A stretch of 64,000 nt of DNA. Source: Staphylococcus capitis subsp. capitis. Lineage in GTDB: Bacteria > Bacillota > Bacilli > Staphylococcales > Staphylococcaceae. The notes below the pieces were generated by a model. That model was not told the DNA's origin and did no database searches. It worked only from the letters and a program-made list of their open reading frames with translations. The stretch spans positions 2,356,001 through 2,420,000 of the forward strand of contig NZ_CP145263.1 in assembly GCF_040739495.1 (NCBI RefSeq), written 5' to 3'. Shown piece by piece: positions 57,074-64,000 of this stretch. The first letter of the stretch is position 1, and each line of letters opens with the position of its first letter. The translations under genes were made by a program, and so were the position numbers.

Positions 57074-58711
57074 ATGAAAGGTTTAGAATTACTTAATAAT
57101 CCATTTTTAAATAAAGGGAGTGCATTTACAAATGATGAAAGAGAAAAACTTAATCTGAATGGATTATTGCCAACCAAAGTGAGAACTTTAGAAGAACAAG
57201 AACAGCAGACATATGATGAATTTAAACAAAAACAAACAAATTTAGAAAAACGTTTATATTTAATGGCGATTTTTAATCGCAACAGAACTCTATTTTACAA
57301 ATTGTTATCAGATCATTTAGTTGAATTTATGCCAATTATTTATGATCCGGTTGTAGCTGAATCTATAGAAAAATATAATGAGATATTTTCAAGACCTCAA
57401 GAAGCCGCTTTCTTATCTATAAATCAGCCAGATAAAATAGAAGAACAACTCATAAATTCTACAAAAGGTAGAGATATAGAACTGATAGTAGTTACTGATG
57501 GTGAAGGTATACTCGGTATAGGCGATTGGGGAGTAAATGGCGTAGATATCGCTATAGGTAAACTTATGGTCTATACAGCCGCTGCGGGTATTGATCCTAG
57601 CAAAGTGTTGCCAGTTTCACTAGATGTAGGTACAAATAATGAAAGTTTATTAAACGATGAACTTTACTTAGGCAATCGTCATAAACGTGTAACTGGAGAA
57701 AAATATGATAGTTTTATTGATTCTTTCGTTAAAGCAGTACAACGTCAATTTCCTAATGCATTATTACATTGGGAAGATTTTGGTCGTAATAATGCAACTA
57801 AAATATTAAAAAAATATGAAAATGAGTTAGCTACATTTAACGATGATGTACAAGGGACTGGCATCGTAGTTTTAGCTGGTATCCTTGGGGCGCTAAATAT
57901 TTCAAAAGAGAAATTAACAAATCAAAAGATACTGATTTATGGCGCGGGAACAGCTGGTATGGGAATTGCCAATATTATATTAGATGAAATGAAAGAACAA
58001 GGCCTAAGCGAAAAAGACGCTAAGAATTTATTCTACTTAGTCGACAAACAAGGTTTATTAAGTAGCTCTACGCACGATTTAACAAGTGAACAAAGTGCGT
58101 TTTTAAAAGATACCACTAACGTGTCGCATACTTCGTTTAATGATTTAGCTGATATCGTTTCAGAAGTAAAACCAACTATTTTAATTGGTACATCTACTCA
58201 ACCTGGTGCATTTAATGAACAAGTGATTAAAACAATGCATTTTTATACTAAAAGACCTATTATTTTACCGCTATCTAACCCAACAAAATTAGCTGAAGCC
58301 AAAGCAGAAAACATACTGAAATGGACAAATGGTGAAGCACTTATTGGAACAGGTATTCCTGTAGACGATATCCAGTTTAACGGTGTGAATTATCAAATAG
58401 GACAAGCAAACAATGCGTTGATGTATCCAGGTTTAGGATTAGGTTTAATTGCTTCTAAATCTCAGAAAGTAAACAAAGAAATTCTATCTCAAGCTAGCCA
58501 CGCATTAGGAAATCTTGTAGACGTTAATCAACCAGGAGCTGCAATTTTACCACCAGTTTCAGATATAGAAAATTTCTCACAAAAAATTGCTGAAAACGTA
58601 GCTCAAAATGTTATTGATCAAAAAATTCATGGGCCAATTACTACAACTAATGTTAAAGCTCTTGTCACAGAACATAAATGGAAACCTATCTATCAATCTT
58701 TATTAGATTAA
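57074..58711 (+). CDS. mleS: Malolactic enzyme
   Basis: 545 residues. Converts L-malate to L-lactate and CO2 with bound NAD+ and Mn2+. NNPFLNKGSAFT near residues 6-17, VTDGEGILGIGDWG near 139-152, IAIGKLMVYTAAAGIDP and HWEDFGRNNATKIL, FNDDVQGTGIVVLAG near 256-270 and an N-terminal-conserved SNPTK near 402-406 are all closer to the malolactic enzymes of lactic acid bacteria that I remember than to ordinary malic enzymes; the two cannot be separated with full certainty by eye. ATG 57074 follows GGAGGG; the longer frame starts 20 codons upstream. Next gene is the transporter. Confidence 0.83.
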   Translation: MKGLELLNNPFLNKGSAFTNDEREKLNLNGLLPTKVRTLEEQEQQTYDEFKQKQTNLEKRLYLMAIFNRNRTLFYKLLSDHLVEFMPIIYDPVVAESIEKYNEIFSRPQEAAFLSINQPDKIEEQLINSTKGRDIELIVVTDGEGILGIGDWGVNGVDIAIGKLMVYTAAAGIDPSKVLPVSLDVGTNNESLLNDELYLGNRHKRVTGEKYDSFIDSFVKAVQRQFPNALLHWEDFGRNNATKILKKYENELATFNDDVQGTGIVVLAGILGALNISKEKLTNQKILIYGAGTAGMGIANIILDEMKEQGLSEKDAKNLFYLVDKQGLLSSSTHDLTSEQSAFLKDTTNVSHTSFNDLADIVSEVKPTILIGTSTQPGAFNEQVIKTMHFYTKRPIILPLSNPTKLAEAKAENILKWTNGEALIGTGIPVDDIQFNGVNYQIGQANNALMYPGLGLGLIASKSQKVNKEILSQASHALGNLVDVNQPGAAILPPVSDIENFSQKIAENVAQNVIDQKIHGPITTTNVKALVTEHKWKPIYQSLLD

Positions 58712-58744
58712 ATATTTTGGGATAAAAGTCAGGAGATTTTAGAT

Positions 58745-60094
58745 ATGTCAAAAATAAATAATCCTTCTCAAACAACAAATAAAAATGGATTTTCAAGCTA
58801 TATTTGGAATGTAGATGTTAAAGGCATTGCTTTACCAATCTATATAGGTATTATTCTGATACTCATTTGTATCATGGCGATAGGTAAACTCCCTCACACA
58901 ATTGTCGGAGCCATTTCAGTACTAGTTATCTTAGGTAATTTCTTACATTACCTGGGAAATAAAATCCCAATTATCAGATCTTATTTAGGCGGCGGTTCCG
59001 TATTTTGTATATTTGTTTCAGCGTTCTTAGCTACCTTTGGAGTCTTACCATCAAGTGTCGTATCTACAACAAAAGATTTTGTTAACAATATGGGATTTCT
59101 AGATTTTTATATTGCTGCTCTAATAACTGGCAGTATTCTAGGCATGAACCGATCATTACTAATCAAAGCATCTATTAGATTTATCCCAGTCGCATTACTA
59201 TCAATGTTATGCTGCTTTTTAATGGTAGGAACTATTGGAGCACTGATTGGCAATGGTTTTGGTAATTCAATTTTATATATAGCCTTTCCTTCTATGGCAG
59301 GTGGAATAGGTGCTGGAGTTGTACCATTATCAAGTATTTACGCCCATAGTATGGGTGCTTCATCAGGAGGTATTATTTCTCAATTAATTCCCGCTTCGGC
59401 AATGAGTAATGTTCTAGCCATCATTGGAGCAGCACTTTTAGTGAAATTAGGAGAAAATTTACCAAAATCTAACGGACATGGAAAATTAATTAAAAATGAA
59501 AAAACTAAAAATAGAAATGGTACTAATGATGAAAAAGTTAAAAAGGATAGTCCAAATTTTAATATTACACAAATAGGTGTGGGTTTATTAATTTCTTTTT
59601 CATTCTTCATGGTTGGTATCATTGGAAATTACTTTGTGCCTAAAGTACACGCATATGCATTTATGATTATTTTTGTAGTTATTGCTAAGGTTACTAAAAT
59701 GCTTCCTAAATATTATGAAGAAAGTGCTATTATGTTCAATCAAGTTGTTGTCAAAAATTTAACACCAGCAGTTCTAGCCGGTATCGGAATAGCATTGCTC
59801 AATCTTAATGTACTTAGCCATGCGTTCACTTGGCAGTTTGTTACATTATGCATTACAAGTGTCATTACTATCTCTATTGCAGCCGGTATCTTCGGTAAGC
59901 TATTTGGATTATATCCGGTTGAATCAGTGGTAACTGCAGGTATGTGTAATAACAGTATGGGTGGTACAGGAAATGTTGCTGTGCTATCTTCAGCTAAAAG
60001 AATGGAATTAATAGCATTCGCTCAAATGGGAAATCGACTTGGAGGCGCTATAATTCTCATTATCTCAGGATTTCTTGCTCAAATGTTTTCATAA
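58745..60094 (+). CDS. 2-hydroxycarboxylate (malate/citrate) transporter
   Basis: 449 residues, 2HCT family (CitS/CitP/MleP). Two inverted halves each with a GGxG re-entrant loop: MAGGIGAGVVPLSSIYAHSM near 183-202 and NNSMGGTGNVAVLSSAKRME near 400-419, the latter followed by AFAQMGNRLGGA. A Lys-rich cytosolic loop splits the halves near 240-275. With the malolactic enzyme it would exchange malate for lactate and build a proton gradient. AGGAG ribosome site. Confidence 0.92.
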   Translation: MSKINNPSQTTNKNGFSSYIWNVDVKGIALPIYIGIILILICIMAIGKLPHTIVGAISVLVILGNFLHYLGNKIPIIRSYLGGGSVFCIFVSAFLATFGVLPSSVVSTTKDFVNNMGFLDFYIAALITGSILGMNRSLLIKASIRFIPVALLSMLCCFLMVGTIGALIGNGFGNSILYIAFPSMAGGIGAGVVPLSSIYAHSMGASSGGIISQLIPASAMSNVLAIIGAALLVKLGENLPKSNGHGKLIKNEKTKNRNGTNDEKVKKDSPNFNITQIGVGLLISFSFFMVGIIGNYFVPKVHAYAFMIIFVVIAKVTKMLPKYYEESAIMFNQVVVKNLTPAVLAGIGIALLNLNVLSHAFTWQFVTLCITSVITISIAAGIFGKLFGLYPVESVVTAGMCNNSMGGTGNVAVLSSAKRMELIAFAQMGNRLGGAIILIISGFLAQMFS

Positions 60095-60176
60095 AAATTA
60101 TAGAATTAATTTGATAACATAGGCATTAGTAATATAATTTGAGTTATATTACATGTTATAAAGAGGGAGTTAGTTA

Positions 60177-61337
60177 ATGAAGAAAGTGATAGGAATTATT
60201 AGCTTTTACATTTCCATTCTAGTTATTTTTTCATTAATTTTCACACTTTTATTTATTTTAAGCTCTCATTATTGGGCTTATATTATTACAAGTTTAGTAC
60301 TCATCACCATGGTTCTACATTTTCATCGGCCCTTCTCATTTGGCTGGAAGTATTGGATTATATGGATGATGTTAATGTTAACAATCCTATTGGTCATTAA
60401 TTTGGGAAGAGTGAGACAAGATGTTTCGTTTAGAGGAAATTTAGCCGCAGGTGTACTTAAAATATTAACTAGAGATTTAGCTAATGATCAAGCAAATAAC
60501 CAACCAAAACATGAGACTTATAATTGGAAGGACTGGAATCCACCTCATGGTTACCATAATTGTCTAGTTCAATTAAATAATACCAAAGGATATTTATTAA
60601 AAAAGAAAAAAGCTGAACCGAAACATCATCAAATTATCTATCAAATTCATGGCGGTGGCTATGTTAATGGTTACTCAAATACGTATAATAAGGCTGCTAT
60701 TAACTATTCAAAATATAGTGGAAATTTACCAGTATTTTCAATAGATTATAGAATTGCACCTAAATATAAATATCCTACTGCGCTCAATGACGTGGAAAAG
60801 GGTTATCGATGGTTACTTAAACAAGGTTACAGTCCTAAAGATATTATTATTGCAGGAGATTCTGCTGGCGGAGGGTTATCTTTAGCTTTAACACTTAAAC
60901 TAAAAAACGAACATCAGCCAACACCTAAAATGCTAATTTTATCTTCTCCTTGGACAGATTTAGCAGCAAATGGAAAATCTTATTATAAAAACTACCATAA
61001 AGATGTTATTTTTGGGTCTAATAAGAAACCTTCAAAAGAAACAACTAATATAGACATACCATATGCTAGAAAATCTCAGTTAAAAGATCAATATGTATCT
61101 CCTGCATACGGTAATTACAATGATATGCCCCCTATGTTAGTACAAACTGGACAAGATGAAATGCTCTTAAGCGATAGTACAACAATTATTGATAAGTCGA
61201 AAGATAATAATGGAGATGCAAAATTAATCACTTATCCTGGAATGTTCCATACTTTTTACATCTTAACACCATGGCTACCAGAATCTCACCAAGCTTGGAC
61301 TGAAATTCATAAATTTATAAAATCACACAATAAATAA
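60177..61337 (+). CDS. Alpha/beta hydrolase (HSL/acetyl-esterase type), membrane-anchored
   Basis: 386 residues. Three hydrophobic helices in the first 85 residues, then a hydrolase domain: oxyanion HGGGYVNG near 157-164, nucleophile GDSAGGGLS near 226-234, Asp region QTGQDEMLLS near 325-334, His in GMFHTFYI near 357-364. Esterase acting at the membrane; substrate unknown. GGGAG ribosome site. Own terminator. Confidence 0.85.
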   Translation: MKKVIGIISFYISILVIFSLIFTLLFILSSHYWAYIITSLVLITMVLHFHRPFSFGWKYWIIWMMLMLTILLVINLGRVRQDVSFRGNLAAGVLKILTRDLANDQANNQPKHETYNWKDWNPPHGYHNCLVQLNNTKGYLLKKKKAEPKHHQIIYQIHGGGYVNGYSNTYNKAAINYSKYSGNLPVFSIDYRIAPKYKYPTALNDVEKGYRWLLKQGYSPKDIIIAGDSAGGGLSLALTLKLKNEHQPTPKMLILSSPWTDLAANGKSYYKNYHKDVIFGSNKKPSKETTNIDIPYARKSQLKDQYVSPAYGNYNDMPPMLVQTGQDEMLLSDSTTIIDKSKDNNGDAKLITYPGMFHTFYILTPWLPESHQAWTEIHKFIKSHNK

Positions 61338-61348
61338 CGATTCAATAC

Positions 61349-61392
61349 ATGGAGGTTTCTATTTAATCTTAGATAGAAACCTCCATTTTTTT
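61349..61392 (+). terminator. Terminator of the hydrolase gene
   Basis: ATGGAGGTTTCTAT pairs with ATAGAAACCTCCAT (ending 61386), then T7. Confidence 0.94.
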
Positions 61393-61510
61393 ATAGTGAT
61401 CACACTTTGACTTTCGTAGCATTTCAAATAGTTGATTTAGAATTTTTAATATCTTGAAATATGAAACAATTAGTTGTTTGTAAAAATGATTTTTCGCACA
61501 ATTCTGGATA

Positions 61511-61608
61511 TTATCAACAAGTTATTATATGATGTGGATAACTTGAAGTTTACCTCTAAATGTTGCTATACAGGTGTTTGGGATTAGTTATCCATAAAGT
61601 TATCCACA
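61511..61608. promoter_or_regulatory. Cluster of DnaA boxes
   Basis: Within 98 bp: TTATCAACA (61511-61519, one mismatch), TGTGGATAA (61533-61541, perfect, minus orientation), TTATCCATA (61588-61596, one mismatch) and TTATCCACA (61600-61608, perfect). The spacer (61393-61720) has no gene and is AT-rich. This site is far from the usual oriC/dnaA locus in this synteny, so a DnaA-binding or titration cluster, or DnaA control of the MFS gene, is more likely than an origin. Confidence 0.6.
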
Positions 61609-61720
61609 ATTATTAAATAAATATGTTAGTAATATTAATAAAATTTTAACCTCAAGTTAATTGTTACTTAATGACACTCAATTACGCTTAAAAAGACAAA
61701 TAATTTAAGGGAATGATAAT

Positions 61721-63079
61721 ATGGAAATCGTAAAAAATAAAAATGATTTATTTAGAATTATCGACCATGCAGACCAGAAACATACATCTAAAATTCTTCT
61801 TTTTATGATATTAGGCACGATTTTTTTAGATGCGTATGACATTACCATTTTAGGTACAATGACAGACCAGCTAACGAAAGAATTCCACCTATCTCCAACA
61901 ATGCTTTCGGTTGTTATGACTTCCTTACCTATTGGAGCACTTTTTGGAGCCATTCTAGGGGGTTCACTTGCACATAAATTCGGGCGTAAGCGTATATTAT
62001 CTGTCTCATTACTTATCCTTGTAATCACTTCTTTAGGCGCAGCACTTGCTCCTCATTTAGCTATTTTACTTATCTGCCGCTTCATTATGGGCTTCGCTAT
62101 CGGTATGGATAGTCCTGTTGCATTCACTTTCATTGCTGAAATTAGTAATAAATGGCAGAAAGGTCGTAATGTTAACTATTGGCAGGTTGTATGGTATGTA
62201 GCAATCGTTGCCTCAGCTTTAGTAGTTATCTCCTTCTTTTTAATGGGTACAGGTGAACACTTATGGAGATTCGCAGTTGGCTTTGGTGCTTTGATTGCTT
62301 TAGTACTCTACATTTTACGTATTAATTATTTAAAAGAGAGCCCAACTTGGATGATTAATCACCACTCTCTTAAAGAAGCTACCGAGTATGTACGAAATAA
62401 TTATGATGTGGATTTAAAACTTGAAGGTACTGGGGAGTCATTTTCAGAGAGTAAATCTTCAAAGCCTTCTGGCACTGAAATATTTAAACCTAAATATTTG
62501 AAAAGGATTGTACTAGCAACAGCCATTTCAACATTACAGGGAATGCAGTACTATGGAGTAGGATTATATATCCCAATAATTGCAACTTACATAATTAGTA
62601 AAGATAAATTAGGCGTGCTATTAGGTACAGCTATCGTGAATATAGCAGGTATTATTGGTGCTTATGTAGGATCACAACTGACATATAAGGTAGGTACACG
62701 ACGACTAACAATGATCGGTTTCAGTCTTGTCTTGATTGCGATGGTCATGACTGGCTTGTTCTATCATAGTTTACCAATGATTATCAATACATTTTTAATC
62801 GCATTGTTCTTATTTGGACATTCTGGTGGACCTGGTACACAAGGTAAGACGATTGCGGCTTTATCATTCCCAACATATTTACGCTCACAAGCCACTGGTT
62901 TCGTAGAATCAGTAAGTCGTACGGGAAGTATTATCGGTACATTTGTATTTCCGATTATACTTGCAGCTGTAGGATTAACAAATACGATGCTTATCTTAGC
63001 CATCGTTCCTTTAGTTGGTTTAATTATCACGACTGCATTGAGATGGGAAGCTGTTGGAAAGAATGTAGAGGACGAGTAA
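61721..63079 (+). CDS. MFS transporter, sugar/organic-acid porter type
   Basis: 452 residues, 12 hydrophobic segments. Loop 2-3 motif GSLAHKFGRKRIL near 86-98; family blocks FAIGMDSPVAFTFIAE near 120-135 and LKESPTWM near 207-214, as in the sugar porter and aromatic-acid/proton branches; GPGTQGK near 367-373. Proton symport of a small solute is likely, solute unknown. Upstream spacer has a DnaA-box cluster. Confidence 0.85.
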   Translation: MEIVKNKNDLFRIIDHADQKHTSKILLFMILGTIFLDAYDITILGTMTDQLTKEFHLSPTMLSVVMTSLPIGALFGAILGGSLAHKFGRKRILSVSLLILVITSLGAALAPHLAILLICRFIMGFAIGMDSPVAFTFIAEISNKWQKGRNVNYWQVVWYVAIVASALVVISFFLMGTGEHLWRFAVGFGALIALVLYILRINYLKESPTWMINHHSLKEATEYVRNNYDVDLKLEGTGESFSESKSSKPSGTEIFKPKYLKRIVLATAISTLQGMQYYGVGLYIPIIATYIISKDKLGVLLGTAIVNIAGIIGAYVGSQLTYKVGTRRLTMIGFSLVLIAMVMTGLFYHSLPMIINTFLIALFLFGHSGGPGTQGKTIAALSFPTYLRSQATGFVESVSRTGSIIGTFVFPIILAAVGLTNTMLILAIVPLVGLIITTALRWEAVGKNVEDE

Positions 63080-63090
63080 ATATTATATAA

Positions 63091-63155
63091 AGAAAGCCTC
63101 TTAGCTAGACCTCCCTTAATTGAGGGTAGTCTAAATTGCTAAGAGGCAATTTTTT
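63091..63155. terminator. Bidirectional terminator between MFS and signal peptidase genes
   Basis: GCCTCTTAGC pairs with GCTAAGAGGC (63096-63105 with 63138-63147), inner TAGAC/GTCTA and CTCCCTT/AGGG, T-runs on both outer sides. Confidence 0.9.
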
Positions 63156-63156
63156 A

Positions 63157-63732
63157 TTAATTAGGGAAAGTACCTGGATTGAATCCGCCTTTCCATTTAT
63201 TTAACGGCCAATATCTAAATAATACTTTACCAACAAGTTGATCTTTATCGACTAATCCTACATCGTAACGACTATCAACACTATTTTGACGATTATCCCC
63301 TAATACTAAGTATTTATTTTTAGGGATTTTCATATGTCCATTAGCGCCTCTAACTGTTTTAGATTTAAAATTCTCAGTTAAATACTTTACGACTTTATGT
63401 TTCTTATTATAATTTAAATATGGTTCCGACACTTTCTTATTATTTAAATATAATTGGTCTTTCTTGTACTCTACAGTATCTCCAGGTTTACCTATTAAAC
63501 GTTTAATATAGTCATCTTTTTTAGTTGCATGGAAAATAACGACGTCGCCAGAATTAATATGATTCAATGTTTTAGAAATTCGGCTGACCATCACTTTATC
63601 CCTGTCTTCAAAAGTAGGATGCATAGACTCACCTGAGACGGTATAGGAAGTAAACAAGAATTTCGTTACTAATCCAACAATGATAAGCGCTACTGCAATT
63701 GCAATAATCCATTCTAATATCTCTTTTTTCAT
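63157..63732 (-). CDS. Type I signal peptidase (SpsB-like)
   Basis: 191 residues. N-terminal anchor WIIAIAVALIIVGLVTKFLF, catalytic Ser in VSGESMHPTF near 33-42, catalytic Lys in DYIKRLIGKPGD near 73-84, LGDNRQNSVDSR near 146-157 (box E). Cuts signal peptides at the outer face. Close to S. aureus SpsB but clearly divergent (for example in the 95-140 region), so it may be a second active copy. AAGGAG ribosome site; preceded by a small membrane protein gene on the same strand. Confidence 0.92.
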   Translation of the reverse strand: MKKEILEWIIAIAVALIIVGLVTKFLFTSYTVSGESMHPTFEDRDKVMVSRISKTLNHINSGDVVIFHATKKDDYIKRLIGKPGDTVEYKKDQLYLNNKKVSEPYLNYNKKHKVVKYLTENFKSKTVRGANGHMKIPKNKYLVLGDNRQNSVDSRYDVGLVDKDQLVGKVLFRYWPLNKWKGGFNPGTFPN

Positions 63733-63757
63733 GGTTTAGGCTCCTTGATTCTTTAAA

Positions 63758-63919
63758 TTATTCTTCTTCAGTTGTGTGGATAAGGTAACCCACTCCTAAC
63801 GCTGCAGGTATACCAATAAATGGTGTGAACATTGAACTAAATAATAAACCAAATACTAAGGTACATAAGATACCTAAATATCCACTTTTTTGTTCATTCT
63901 CAATAAATTTTTTTATCAA
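63758..63919 (-). CDS. Small membrane protein upstream of signal peptidase
   Basis: 53 residues from TTG 63919, ten bases after AAAGGAG. Charged start (LIKKFIENEQ), one long hydrophobic stretch (SGYLGILCTLVFGLLFSSMF, then TPFIGIPAALGVGYLI), acidic end TEEE. Below the length usually called. It ends 26 bases before the signal peptidase start, so the two form one unit. No family recognised. Confidence 0.6.
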   Translation of the reverse strand: MIKKFIENEQKSGYLGILCTLVFGLLFSSMFTPFIGIPAALGVGYLIHTTEEE

Positions 63920-63944
63920 AGATTTAATTCTCCTTTAATGCTCA

Positions 63945-64000
63945 CTATTGTACTATACCATTTTTAATTTTCACATTCTTACCGGTTTTAATTTTATCGT
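63945..64000 (-). CDS. C-terminal end of a further gene, partial
   Basis: The minus strand from the window edge reads DKIKTGKNVKIKNGIVQ and stops at TAG (63947-63945), 26 bases before the small membrane gene. It looks like a coding end, but the piece is too short to assign. Confidence 0.35.
   Translation of the reverse strand, partial: DKIKTGKNVKIKNGIVQ

Noticed and set aside
61393..61720. Replication origin
   Set aside because: The DnaA boxes are real, but no dnaA, dnaN or other origin genes are near, and the synteny places the window away from oriC. Called a DnaA-box cluster instead.

Overview
The window is a low-GC Firmicute chromosome, almost certainly a coagulase-negative Staphylococcus. 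Evidence for this: the order xpt-pbuX-guaB-guaA, nfrA, ahpCF, rpsF-ssb-rpsR, ychF, DUF951, mscS, parB, metICFE matches the arrangement I know from S. aureus; there are SigB, CodY, PerR and LexA-type sites; and there is a staphylococcal NDxxF lipoprotein. The species cannot be fixed from sequence reading alone. No rRNA, tRNA, CRISPR array or intact insertion sequence was found.

Layout. (1) 0-4 kb, minus strand: an accessory operon of a ferredoxin, an unrecognised 573-residue protein and two ATP-grasp ligases, both broken (one by a frameshift in a homopolymer, one by an in-frame stop). It sits at the 3' end of guaA, a locus that carries genomic islands in S. aureus. (2) 4.4-9.9 kb: GMP and purine-salvage operon xpt-pbuX-guaB-guaA under a guanine riboswitch. 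(3) 10-26 kb: core genes for stress (YflT-like and GlsB-like, both with SigB promoters), cystine uptake (tcyP), nitroreductase and peroxide defence (ahpCF with a PerR box), plus small membrane and lipoprotein genes, a hydratase with a stop at codon 3, and two candidate small RNAs. (4) 26.2-27.4 kb: rpsF-ssb-rpsR. (5) 27.5-32.6 kb: an accessory six-gene operon (class V aminotransferase, PP-loop ATPase, two Nudix, EamA exporter, HAD phosphatase) flanked by resolvase and transposase remnants. Its enzyme set suits sulphur transfer onto a nucleotide, i.e. a thiopurine-like antimetabolite. (6) 32.7-37.1 kb: a secreted GH25 lysozyme, an SOS-controlled 70-residue protein, then ychF-DUF951-mscS-parB. 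(7) 37.3-44.9 kb: methionine operon metI-metC-metF-metE plus a cyclase-family gene, controlled by a CodY box, a consensus promoter and a long T-box leader. (8) 45.3-47.8 kb: thiolase and the two subunits of a 3-oxoacid CoA-transferase. (9) 48-64 kb, more variable: VOC protein, a decayed HTH gene, an XRE/DUF3169/ABC exporter operon, a lone HlyD-type adaptor, secreted GH5 endoglucanase and GH46 chitosanase, a LysR/malolactic enzyme/2-hydroxycarboxylate transporter unit, an alpha/beta hydrolase, a DnaA-box cluster, an MFS transporter and a type I signal peptidase.

How parts work together. The purine operon salvages and makes GMP. The methionine operon is gated by nutrient status (CodY) and by tRNA charging (T-box). 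AhpC/AhpF form a peroxide reductase pair under PerR. The malate unit would import malate, decarboxylate it to lactate and export or exchange it. Several accessory genes are broken by single-base changes with the rest of the frame intact, so decay looks recent, or the assembly has errors at these points.
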